Assembly (NCBI GenBank): GCA_965262305.1
Contig: CBDHEY010000004.1
Location: 1,550,001 to 1,614,000 of the forward strand
Direction of reading: 5' to 3'
DNA from: CBDHEY01 sp965262305
Lineage (GTDB): Bacteria; Pseudomonadota; Gammaproteobacteria; Pseudomonadales; Cellvibrionaceae
Length of the DNA stretch: 64,000 bases
The position numbers were made by a program, and so were the translations under genes. A model generated the notes under the pieces. That model was not told where the DNA came from. It saw nothing but the letters and a program-made list of their open reading frames with translations, and did not search any database. The number at the start of each line of letters is the position of its first letter. Position 1 is the stretch's first letter. This document shows positions 55,147 to 64,000 of this stretch, in pieces.

Positions 55147-55560
55147 TTAAATTACCATGTCTTTTAGTTTTTTGAGCGGACGAATTTTTACTTGAACGCT
55201 AGCAGGTTTGGCTGCGAAAGTTGTTTCTTCCCCTGTGAATGGGTTTATACCTTTTCGCGCTTTTCTGGCTGGTTTTTTGATTGTTGCTATTTTGAATAGT
55301 CCAGGCATGACGAATTCACCGCATGCGCGTTTCTTAATATGACCTTCAATAATATCTGAAAGCTCATCGAGTACTGCGCTAGCATCTTTTTTTGCAACGC
55401 CGGTATTTTCAACGATTTGATTTAGGATTTGAGTTTTTGAATAGCGTTCTTTTACCGCAGTTATTTTCTTAGCTGGAGCTGCAACAGCTTTTTTTGCCGG
55501 TGCTTTTTTGGCTGGAGTCTTTTTAGCAGGTGTTTTTTTTGCAGCGGTTTTAGCTACCAT
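55147..55560 (-). CDS. HU-family DNA-binding protein with PAKK-repeat N-terminus
   Basis: Nucleoid protein of 137 residues. Residues 3-35 repeat AAKKTPAKK/APAKKA, like the tail of eukaryotic histone H1, followed by an HU/IHF fold (YSKTQILNQIVENTGV ... IKKRACGEFVMPGLFKI ... INPFTGEE). The family's conserved GxGxF is GEFVMPGLFKI and the DNA arms are shortened. Histone-like extended HU proteins are known in several gammaproteobacteria. The gene stands alone with a 377-base region upstream. Confidence 0.9.
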   Translation of the reverse strand: MVAKTAAKKTPAKKTPAKKAPAKKAVAAPAKKITAVKERYSKTQILNQIVENTGVAKKDASAVLDELSDIIEGHIKKRACGEFVMPGLFKIATIKKPARKARKGINPFTGEETTFAAKPASVQVKIRPLKKLKDMVI

Positions 55561-55937
55561 GAATTATTCCTCGAAGTGTTTTAGTGTTTATTCAATTTTT
55601 TTGTAGGTAACAGCTTTGATCTAAAAACAAAAAAATTTAGCAAATTAAATCTTTTATAGCTGTTCTTGCCTGTATATATAGATGAATAAAAAAGATGAAG
55701 CAACTAAAAACGCTATAAAACGCGTGTTTTTTTGAATTTTTTAAGTTTTCTAACCGTGGAATAAAAAAAATTACCAAATATAAGCAACAGTTTTAATTGT
55801 GGTTAAATTTTGATCTTCATGATTGCTGGGGGGTGATGTATAATGCTGCGCCCATTTAGAGAGGGTTATTGTTCAAATAGTCATTTATTTGGGCATTCAT
55901 CTTAATTTGAATTTAATTGATATGTGCGAGTATCTAG
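55561..55937. other. gene-free region between the divergent HU and FmdB genes
   Basis: 377 AT-rich bases with the promoters of both genes. No further gene or recognisable operator. Confidence 0.4.
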
Positions 55938-56264
55938 ATGCCGATCTATGAATATCGATGTGCTAACTGCAATCATGAGTTAGAAGCGCTTCAAAAAATG
56001 AGTGATGCACCGCTCACTGAGTGTCCAGAATGCGGTAAACCTGCATTGAAGAAGAAGGTTTCAGCTGCGGCCTTTCGTTTGAAAGGAAGTGGTTGGTACG
56101 AAACTGACTTTAAATCGGGAAATAAAAAGAATTTGTCTGAGTCCTCAGACACACTTAGTTCTGAAAACAAAAAACCGGAAGATAAAAAATCTTCGTCGAC
56201 AGAATCAAAACCAAAAGAAAAATCTGCATCTAATGCGACCCAAAACAAACAAAAGGCATCGTAG
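55938..56264 (+). CDS. FmdB-type zinc ribbon protein
   Basis: 108 residues. MPIYEYRCANCNHELEALQ and CPECGKPALKKKVSAAAF form the FmdB zinc ribbon (C8, C11, C29, C32), followed by a long Ser/Lys/Glu-rich tail without structure. Such genes regularly precede aspS in gammaproteobacteria. Function in the cell is not known. Confidence 0.9.
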   Translation: MPIYEYRCANCNHELEALQKMSDAPLTECPECGKPALKKKVSAAAFRLKGSGWYETDFKSGNKKNLSESSDTLSSENKKPEDKKSSSTESKPKEKSASNATQNKQKAS

Positions 56265-56312
56265 TTATACAGCTAGATAATGCCATTATTTAATTTTATA
56301 TAGGAATTCCTT

Positions 56313-58100
56313 ATGCGTAGCGTCTATTGCGGTGCATTAAATGCGTCTAGCATTGATCAAGAAGTAGTATTGTGTGGGTGGGTAGATCGCCGTCGTGATC
56401 ACGGTGGTGTTATCTTTGTTGATCTGCGAGATCGCGATGGTATTGTCCAAGTTGTTTTTGATCCTGATGGTCAAGAAAACTTCGCACTGGCTGATAAGGT
56501 TAGGCCTGAGTTTGTACTTAAGGTTACTGGGCGCGTAAGGGCGCGATCAGAATCGACGGTCAATCCAAATATGGCGACCGGAGAAGTAGAGGTTTATGGT
56601 ACTGATCTAGAAATTCTAAATTTCTCAGAGACTCCTCCATTCCAGTTAGATTCGCATACTAATGTAGGTGAAGACGTTCGATTAACCTATAGATATCTAG
56701 ATCTTCGCCGAGTAGAGATGCAGGATAATCTTCGCTTTCGATCAAAAGTGACCATCGCGATTAGAAACTATTTGGACGAGAATGGTTTTTTGGATATTGA
56801 AACACCTATTTTGACCCGCGCTACTCCGGAAGGTGCTCGCGATTATTTGGTGCCTTCACGTACCCATGAAGGGAAGTTTTTTGCTCTGCCTCAATCGCCG
56901 CAATTGTTTAAGCAGCTATTGATGGTTTCTGGGTTTGATCGTTATTATCAGATCGCGAAATGTTTTCGAGATGAAGATTTAAGGGCGGATCGGCAGCCTG
57001 AATTTACACAGATTGATATTGAAACTTCCTTTATGGACGAGGAGCAGATAATGTCAATGGCGGAAGGCATGATTTGCAAGTTGTTTAAAGAGTTAAAAGG
57101 AGTTGATTTGGGTGAATTCCCAAGGATGCCTTTTAGTGAAGCTATGGAAAAATATGGATCCGACAAGCCAGATCTAAGAATTCCTCTACAGATGATTGAG
57201 ATTAAAGACTTAATGAAGGATGTCGAGTTTAAAGTCTTTTCTGGGCCAGCAAACGATCCTAAGTCTCGTGTCACTGCGATGAAAGTGCCAAAAGGGGGTG
57301 AAATTCCACGTAAGAAGATAGATGCTTATACGCAGTTTGTTGGAATTTATGGGGCTAAAGGTCTTGCTTACATTAAAGTCAATGATAAAGAAGACTTAGA
57401 AAATGGTCTTCAATCACCCATTGTAAAGTTTTTGCCTAATGATGTACGAAAGGCAATATTAGATCGTGTTGAGGCGGAAAATGGCGATTTAATTTTCTTT
57501 GGCGCTGATACATATAAAGTTGTTTCTGAAGCGTTGGGCGCTCTGCGTTGTAAACTTGGTGAAGATCTAAATTTATATACCTGTGAGTGGGCTCCTCTTT
57601 GGGTTGTTGATTTTCCGATGTTTGAAGAAACTGATGAGGGAAGACTCACTGCTTTGCATCATCCATTTACCTCTCCATCTTGTTCGGCAGAAGAATTAGC
57701 CGCTGATCCTATATCAGCCTTATCTGTTGCCTACGATATGGTCTTGAACGGAACTGAGCTAGGTGGGGGGTCGATTCGTATTCATAATCAAGATATGCAG
57801 CAAGCGGTATTTCAGGTGCTTGGAATCGATACTGAAGAACAAAGAGAAAAATTTGGCTTCCTTTTGGATGCACTAAAATATGGGGCGCCACCTCATGGCG
57901 GCTTAGCGTTTGGGCTTGATCGTTTGATTATGTTGATGACGGGAGCGCCATCAATTCGTGATGTTATTGCATTTCCGAAGACGCAAACTGCAGCATGTGT
58001 TATGACTGATGCACCGGGCGAGGTTGATGCGAAACAACTTCAAGAATTAAATATTCGTTTGAAGGCGAAGAAGAAAGCGGAAGAAAGCGCTTCTTCCTAA
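56313..58100 (+). CDS. aspS: aspartyl-tRNA synthetase, bacterial type
   Basis: Class II synthetase of 595 residues: N-terminal OB fold (residues 1-105), catalytic core with FRDEDLRADRQPEFTQIDIE (motif 2), the bacterial GAD insertion (about 280-420) and motif 3 GLAFGLDRLIMLM. His30 in RRRDHGG matches the residue found in nondiscriminating enzymes such as that of Pseudomonas, where E. coli has Leu. That suggests it also charges tRNA-Asn, with GatCAB finishing the job, but this is tentative. Confidence 0.97.
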   Translation: MRSVYCGALNASSIDQEVVLCGWVDRRRDHGGVIFVDLRDRDGIVQVVFDPDGQENFALADKVRPEFVLKVTGRVRARSESTVNPNMATGEVEVYGTDLEILNFSETPPFQLDSHTNVGEDVRLTYRYLDLRRVEMQDNLRFRSKVTIAIRNYLDENGFLDIETPILTRATPEGARDYLVPSRTHEGKFFALPQSPQLFKQLLMVSGFDRYYQIAKCFRDEDLRADRQPEFTQIDIETSFMDEEQIMSMAEGMICKLFKELKGVDLGEFPRMPFSEAMEKYGSDKPDLRIPLQMIEIKDLMKDVEFKVFSGPANDPKSRVTAMKVPKGGEIPRKKIDAYTQFVGIYGAKGLAYIKVNDKEDLENGLQSPIVKFLPNDVRKAILDRVEAENGDLIFFGADTYKVVSEALGALRCKLGEDLNLYTCEWAPLWVVDFPMFEETDEGRLTALHHPFTSPSCSAEELAADPISALSVAYDMVLNGTELGGGSIRIHNQDMQQAVFQVLGIDTEEQREKFGFLLDALKYGAPPHGGLAFGLDRLIMLMTGAPSIRDVIAFPKTQTAACVMTDAPGEVDAKQLQELNIRLKAKKKAEESASS

Positions 58101-58141
58101 AAGCCCAGATTTTTTAGTTTTTCATTTTAGTTATATGGCTG

Positions 58142-58178
58142 AGCTTTACTTATCTCTCAAAAAAGAGTAAGTAAAGCT
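58142..58178 (+). terminator. terminator of aspS
   Basis: AGCTTTACTTA and TAAGTAAAGCT form a perfect 11-bp stem with CTC/GAG pairing inside; TTGTTGTTTT follows. Confidence 0.75.
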
Positions 58179-58217
58179 TTGTTGTTTTAGAAGAGTGGTT
58201 TTTTATCTGGATTACCT

Positions 58218-59324
58218 ATGGCTTATCCTACAGGTCAGTTAGTTGTTGATTTGCGTGCGATTGCTGATAACTGGAAAATTGTTCAGTCACATTTGAAACC
58301 AAATACGCTTTGTGGTGCTGTCGTTAAAGCGAATGCATATGGGTTAGGTGTCGAGAGAATAGCGCCAAGAATATATGATCAGGGATGCCGTCATTTTTAT
58401 GTTTCAAATTTAAAGGAGGCAATTCAGCTTCGCTCCTTAATTGGATTGGATGCAAAAGTTTATGTGTTAATGGGTTGCATCGAGGGTTCCGAATCCACTT
58501 TTGTAGCTAAATCTTTAGCTCCAGTCATTGTATCGATGGATATGTTTTGGCGTTGGGCAAAGTTTTTAGAGCGTATTGGTAAGTCTTCCGAGTCGGTTTT
58601 AAAAATCAATACTGGAATGACGCGCTTAGGAATTCAAGAGGAGGAATTTCTAAAGCTTTTAGATACCCCCAAAAACCTAGAAACGGCTAGCGTGAGCAGT
58701 TTAATGTCTCATCTTGCTTGTGCTGATGAGCCTAGTCATGAATTGAACGCACAGCAGATTGACCGTTTTGATAATCTTTTAATGAAATCAAAAAATGCGG
58801 GTTTTGACTTTGGGGCTACACTAGCAAACTCCGCGGGTGTTTTTCTTGGAATAAAAGCTCACTATGATTTAGTCAGACCTGGCATTGCTCTTTATGGTGG
58901 GAATGCAGGTTTATCGCCAAACCCCTTTAAGCCTGTTGTTAAGTTAAATTTGCCTATTATTCAAGTTCGAGATGTTAAGGCGGGAGAGAGTATCGGTTAT
59001 GGCGCTACTTGCAGTTTTGAAACTGATCGGCGAGTCGCGGTAGTTTCCGGCGGATACGCAGATGGAATTTTTCGTAGTTTGAGCAATACGGGTTGGGGGT
59101 TTCTTGGTGATCGGCGAGTTCCAATTGTTGGGCGAGTTTCGATGGATTCGACTTTATTTGATGTAACAAAAGTTGATTTAAAAGAATTGAGCCGCCCAGG
59201 CGTTTCTATTGAGATTTTAGGCAATAATATCTTGATTGATGATCTAGCTCAGGCAGCAGGAACTATCGGGTATGAAATCATTACCTCCATAGGCGCTAGG
59301 TATGAACGTTGTTATATAGAATGA
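58218..59324 (+). CDS. alr: alanine racemase
   Basis: PLP enzyme of 368 residues providing D-alanine for the cell wall. VVKANAYGLG holds the PLP lysine K37 and SIGYGATCSF the second catalytic tyrosine near 265; the C-terminal beta-domain ends IGARYERCYIE. Biosynthetic versus catabolic cannot be distinguished from sequence. Confidence 0.95.
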   Translation: MAYPTGQLVVDLRAIADNWKIVQSHLKPNTLCGAVVKANAYGLGVERIAPRIYDQGCRHFYVSNLKEAIQLRSLIGLDAKVYVLMGCIEGSESTFVAKSLAPVIVSMDMFWRWAKFLERIGKSSESVLKINTGMTRLGIQEEEFLKLLDTPKNLETASVSSLMSHLACADEPSHELNAQQIDRFDNLLMKSKNAGFDFGATLANSAGVFLGIKAHYDLVRPGIALYGGNAGLSPNPFKPVVKLNLPIIQVRDVKAGESIGYGATCSFETDRRVAVVSGGYADGIFRSLSNTGWGFLGDRRVPIVGRVSMDSTLFDVTKVDLKELSRPGVSIEILGNNILIDDLAQAAGTIGYEIITSIGARYERCYIE

Positions 59325-59432
59325 TTTGAACTAAGTCGTGATATGTTCTTTATGGCGTTATTTAGTGTTCGGTATGAAGCTTTTAAAGTTAAGTGTTGTT
59401 CATTTGGCATAAAATAGAAGGTTTAAAGATAT

Positions 59433-60407
59433 TTGGATTCTGCACTAATTAACTTGTTAGCGAAAATGTCGGATGGAAGATTTCATTCCGGCGAGGTTTT
59501 GGGTGCCTTGCTTGGCGTAAGTCGGGCGGCCGTTTGGAAGCGCTTGCAGCAATTAGAAGATATTGGCATTAATGTTCTTGCGGTTAAAGGGAAAGGTTAC
59601 CAACTTGTTGGTGGTCTTGATTTACTTTCTGAGGAAAAAATACACAAATATATCCAAGTTGATTCTTTGGATTTGCATCCGTCAGTTTATGTTTTTCCAG
59701 TCTTAGATTCGACTAATACTTGGTTAATGAAAAAGCTTGCAGAGCCATGCCCTCAGGGGGTGGTTTGTATGGCGGAGATGCAGAAGTCAGGGCGTGGGCG
59801 TCGTGGTCGGCAATGGCATAGCCCTTTTGCTTCTAACCTGTATCTGTCGCTTGGTTGGACTTTTGAACAGGGTGTTATTGCTGTTGAGGGATTAAGCTTG
59901 GCTGTTGGTGTTGTAATAGCCGAAACAATGTCTCGATTAGGTGTAAATGGAATAGAGTTAAAGTGGCCAAATGATTTGCTTTTTGAGGATAAAAAGATTG
60001 GTGGTATTCTCATTGAGCTTGTCGGTGATGCGAGCGGTGATTGTCATGTAATTGTTGGGCTTGGGTTTAATGTCTCGATGCCTAAAAATGTTGATATTGA
60101 TCAGCCTTGGACAGATTTGACATCCATATCTCAAGTTGCTGTGTCTCGAAATCAATTGGCTGGAGAGTTTATCTCAGCATTGCTAAAGTTGTTTCAATCC
60201 TACGAAGTGGATGGCTTTGCAGAATATAAAAACCGATGGGAAAAGTTGAATGTGCATAAAAATGCTTTTGTTGTCCTTCAGTCGGTAGGCGGTGCTACTG
60301 AGGGAGAGTGTCTCGGCGTATCTCATCGAGGAGAGTTACGATTGCTCGTTGACGGCAAAGAAAAGTTATTTGCTGGTGGCGAATTAAGCCTTAGGGGGTG
60401 TAATTGA
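59433..60407 (+). CDS. birA: biotin--protein ligase and biotin repressor
   Basis: 324 residues. The N-terminal winged helix (residues 1-60, HSGEVLGALLGVSRAAVWKRLQQL) marks the repressor class. The ligase core has SGRGRRGRQWHSPFASNLYLS and KWPNDLLFEDKKIGGILIE, and an SH3-like C-terminal domain follows. Start is TTG. It overlaps coaX by 4 bases. Confidence 0.95.
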   Translation: MDSALINLLAKMSDGRFHSGEVLGALLGVSRAAVWKRLQQLEDIGINVLAVKGKGYQLVGGLDLLSEEKIHKYIQVDSLDLHPSVYVFPVLDSTNTWLMKKLAEPCPQGVVCMAEMQKSGRGRRGRQWHSPFASNLYLSLGWTFEQGVIAVEGLSLAVGVVIAETMSRLGVNGIELKWPNDLLFEDKKIGGILIELVGDASGDCHVIVGLGFNVSMPKNVDIDQPWTDLTSISQVAVSRNQLAGEFISALLKLFQSYEVDGFAEYKNRWEKLNVHKNAFVVLQSVGGATEGECLGVSHRGELRLLVDGKEKLFAGGELSLRGCN

Positions 60408-61162
60408 TCCTTTTTTTGGATTTAGGAAATACTCGTCTCAAGTGGGGTTATAAGTCTGAAAAAGGAGACTGGGCTAATGGAGCTTTTAGTCTAAACCCTC
60501 AAGTTGCTTTTGAATCTGAGTTAAATCACTTGTTGATGCTAAATAAGCCCTCGATGGTGTTGATTTCTAGTGTGGTTAGTCGTGATGTTAATGCGGTGAT
60601 AAAGGGGTGTGTTCAAGACAAGTTTGGTGTTGAGCTACACTTTATAAAAGCTGAGCGTGAATTTTTAGGGGTAACCGCGGCTTACCAAAACCTTGATAAT
60701 TTAGGTGTGGATCGTTGGTTGGCATTACTTGTTGCGCATAATTCAAGTTTAGGATCAAAAATAATCTTGAGTGCTGGGACGGCGCTTACCGTCGATTATT
60801 TATGTGGGATAGGAAAGCACTTGGGAGGACTAATTCTTCCTGGATTTGCCTCTATGCAAGAAGCGCTTTTTAAGAAAGCCGGAAATATTGATCAGAATGC
60901 GTTAACTTTGCCTCAGAATTGGCGCCCTGGATGCGATACTTTAGATTGTATTGAAAATGGTTTTTCTGCTTTATTTTCTTCTTTATTTAAGGAAGTTATC
61001 AATCCGAAAAATGAATTAGTCGAGAAGCTAGATACCGCTAAAATAATAATAACCGGCGGGAATGCAGATTTGATTCAACATTTCGTTCCCCAAGCATTTT
61101 TGCATAAATATATCGTTCTCGAAGGAATGTGGCTCTATGCTAATGAAAAGGGTTTCGAATAA
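60404..61162 (+). CDS. coaX: type III pantothenate kinase
   Basis: First step of coenzyme A synthesis. 252 residues with DLGNTRLKWG (phosphate 1), LGVDRWLALL and SAGTALTVDYL motifs of the ASKHA fold. Its TTG start overlaps the birA stop as TTGA, suggesting coupled translation; birA-coaX is the common order. Confidence 0.94.
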   Translation: MILFLDLGNTRLKWGYKSEKGDWANGAFSLNPQVAFESELNHLLMLNKPSMVLISSVVSRDVNAVIKGCVQDKFGVELHFIKAEREFLGVTAAYQNLDNLGVDRWLALLVAHNSSLGSKIILSAGTALTVDYLCGIGKHLGGLILPGFASMQEALFKKAGNIDQNALTLPQNWRPGCDTLDCIENGFSALFSSLFKEVINPKNELVEKLDTAKIIITGGNADLIQHFVPQAFLHKYIVLEGMWLYANEKGFE

Positions 61163-61181
61163 AAACGGGAAATAATGAGTT

Positions 61182-62021
61182 ATGCGTTGGATTTTTTTTA
61201 CTTTATTGTTTGCTAATTGCGCTGCTCTTGCCTGGGGTATGGTGGTGACTTCTAACCCGAGTTCAGTTTCGACTAAATCTAAAAAGCTATTAAAAATAGG
61301 CGATAATGTAGCCAGTATTCAATTGTTGTCAGAAGATGATGGGTCTCAAGGTGTATTAGAATTTGCAAGTCAGGGTAACGAAGGTTATATATCCGAAGAA
61401 AAGCAAGGTCAATCTAGTAGTTCGATTGGGGATGGATTAAGTGTTGCAAAAGCTGGAGTATCTGAGGGTGGTTTGGTTGATGTTAATAAAAATTCTAACG
61501 CTAAGCCTTCTGGCGGGAATAACAGTGGCAAAAAGATGTGCGAAATGATTGGTCCTTTTGCGAGCCGTGAGGATGCGAAAATTTTGGTTGAACGTCTTGG
61601 TTCGGTCGATGTGGTTAGCGAAGTCAAAAACTTAGATTTACCCGCTGGAAAGCGTTATCAAGTCTTTTTGCCGCCTGAGTCATCTAAAGATGCTGCGTTT
61701 CGGCGGCTATCTGAGCTTCAGGCAAACGGTGTTGATAGCTATGTAATTCGAAAGGGACCGATGGCCAACAGTATATCTTTAGGGCTATTTCGGAGGAAAT
61801 CCTTTGCTGAATCCCACGTCAATCACTTGAAAACCTTAGGGTTAGAGCCTCAAATTGATATCCTTGAAGACACTGTGAGAGAGATTTGGGTGTTTTTGCA
61901 GCAGGGAGAAGAGCGTAAGATGAGTGATCTTACCTGGGACGCCATTATGGAAGAGTTAAATAACGTCGAAAAACGACAAAATTTCTGTTTAGATGTTGCG
62001 TCTGGCGATAACTTTCACTAG
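61182..62021 (+). CDS. SPOR-domain-like membrane protein
   Basis: 279 residues. N-terminal hydrophobic segment (residues 1-20), low-complexity Ser/Gly/Asn linker and a C-terminal SPOR-like region (CEMIGPFASREDAKILVERL ... SISLGLFRRKSFAESHVNHLKTLG) that usually binds denuded peptidoglycan. It follows coaX by 19 bases; this birA-coaX-SPOR-tRNA-tuf order is known in Pseudomonas-like genomes. Confidence 0.8.
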   Translation: MRWIFFTLLFANCAALAWGMVVTSNPSSVSTKSKKLLKIGDNVASIQLLSEDDGSQGVLEFASQGNEGYISEEKQGQSSSSIGDGLSVAKAGVSEGGLVDVNKNSNAKPSGGNNSGKKMCEMIGPFASREDAKILVERLGSVDVVSEVKNLDLPAGKRYQVFLPPESSKDAAFRRLSELQANGVDSYVIRKGPMANSISLGLFRRKSFAESHVNHLKTLGLEPQIDILEDTVREIWVFLQQGEERKMSDLTWDAIMEELNNVEKRQNFCLDVASGDNFH

Positions 62022-62068
62022 AATCCCGCCTCCACTTTGGAAGAGACTTATTAAGTGGTTTTTGTAGA

Positions 62069-62144
62069 GCTGGTGTAGCTCAGTTGGTAGAGCAGCTGAC
62101 TTGTAATCAGCCGGTCGGGGGTTCAACTCCTCTCACCAGCTCCA
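62069..62144 (+). tRNA. tRNA-Thr (UGU)
   Basis: 76 bases with encoded CCA. Acceptor GCTGGTG/CACCAGC, anticodon loop CTTGTAA reading TGT, T arm GTTCAACTC. Equivalent of E. coli thrU, first of four tRNAs before tuf. Confidence 0.95.
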
Positions 62145-62179
62145 TTTTTATAAAAGTTGACAGCGGAGTTGGCTTTTGC

Positions 62180-62263
62180 GCAGGGGTTCCCGAGTGGCCA
62201 AAGGGATCAGACTGTAAATCTGACGCGCAAGCTTCGGTGGTTCGAATCCACCCCCCTGCACCA
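62180..62263 (+). tRNA. tRNA-Tyr (GUA)
   Basis: 84 bases with CCA. Acceptor GCAGGGG/CCCCTGC, anticodon loop CTGTAAA with GTA, a long variable arm (class II) and GGTTCGAATCC in the T arm. Equivalent of tyrU. Confidence 0.95.
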
Positions 62264-62433
62264 TATATTATGTTTAGGCTCGATGGGGTTTGTTTCGGGT
62301 TTTTGCTGTTTAGAGGCCGGAATCCGGGTTGTGATTGGGTTTTTTGCAACAATATAGGTGGTAACACAAATACTATAAAGGTGTTTGTTTTGGCGTGTTT
62401 TTAGGTTTTTGCGTCAAATATTTAAGTTTTAGC

Positions 62434-62507
<74 letters not shown>

Positions 62508-62522
62508 AGATATAAGGTATGT

Positions 62523-62598
<76 letters not shown>

Positions 62599-62681
62599 GT
62601 TGATTTAATGGCTAGGGTCTTGCTCTAGCTTTTTTGTAGATAAATAAAGTATGTTGTGCCCCAGGTGAGGAGACAATCGCA

Positions 62682-63905
<1,224 letters not shown>

Positions 63906-63926
63906 TTTTTAGCTATTTTTAGTTGG

Positions 63927-63956
63927 AAGGTTGGTAGAGAAATCGCCAGCCTTTTT
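63927..63956 (+). terminator. terminator of tuf
   Basis: AAGGTTGG pairs with CCAGCCTT (one G-U), followed by a T-run to 63956, just before the tRNA at 63971. Confidence 0.75.
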
Positions 63957-63970
63957 GTGTTTGGAGTTTT

Positions 63971-64000
63971 AGGCCAGTAGTTCAATTGGTAGAGCGTCGG
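63971..64000 (+). tRNA. tRNA-Trp, 5' part only
   Basis: The window ends in the tRNA. AGGCCAGTAGTTCAATTGGTAGAGCG matches the acceptor, D arm and start of the anticodon stem of bacterial tRNA-Trp, and trpT follows tufB in E. coli before secE-nusG. The anticodon is not in the window, so identity is inferred. Confidence 0.75.

Noticed and set aside
62107..62367. 86-codon minus-strand frame across the tRNA-Thr and tRNA-Tyr genes
   Set aside because: It is the well-known false frame antisense to tRNA genes, with no ribosome site.

Overview
The window reads as chromosomal DNA of a free-living, probably marine, AT-leaning gammaproteobacterium. Three conserved neighbourhoods support this: argF/grxD/bfr-bfd-prx/rnt-pyrC-motY/argG and rnf/metG/apbC/dcd, both as I recall them from Pseudomonas, and the tRNA-Thr/Tyr/Gly/Thr-tufB block known from Escherichia coli. 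MotY, cbb3 oxidase and Rnf fit the same group. I cannot name the genus. I saw no prophage, IS element, CRISPR array or rRNA.

Layout. 0-2.7 kb: argD-argF (arginine synthesis, minus strand) and grxD. 2.7-13.4 kb: an iron block with an unannotated 51-aa membrane peptide, the ferric-ion ABC transporter fbpABC, a DUF4856 lipoprotein, an imelysin lipoprotein, a FecA-like TonB-dependent receptor and a membrane hydroxylase. Fur-box-like sequences stand in front of the small peptide, fbpA and the DUF4856 gene. 13.6-17.8 kb: a membrane Ser/Thr kinase, bacterioferritin and its ferredoxin (Fur-like box upstream), a 2-Cys peroxiredoxin, an AhpD-like protein and a PilZ protein. 17.8-22.7 kb: rnt, pyrC, motY, an orphan FetB-type permease and argG. 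22.7-26.4 kb: a small secreted protein, an ELWxxDGT-repeat lipoprotein and a 1-kb gene-free stretch with terminator hairpins and an Anr/Fnr box.

26.4-35.0 kb: a full high-affinity oxidase locus, ccoNOQP followed by the assembly genes ccoGHIS and a His-tailed SafE-like protein. 35-38.5 kb: an orphan ParA-like ATPase, a membrane-anchored AraC regulator and a retropepsin-like protease. 38.9-43.6 kb: ergothioneine genes egtB-egtD joined to a PhzF-like protein, a LysR regulator and a YceI lipoprotein in one tightly packed run. 43.6-50.6 kb: the Rnf electron-transport complex, unusually split by an mscS gene with its own terminator between rnfC and rnfD. 50.9-62 kb: metG, apbC, dcd, a histone-like HU variant, a FmdB zinc ribbon protein, aspS, alr, birA-coaX and a SPOR-type protein. 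62.07-64 kb: four tRNAs, tuf and the start of a tRNA-Trp.

The main themes are iron acquisition and storage under Fur-type control, microaerobic respiration, redox and peroxide defence, and housekeeping. The best candidate for a little-described system is the DUF4856/imelysin/receptor/hydroxylase iron module. The egtBD-PhzF-LysR-YceI run is the second.
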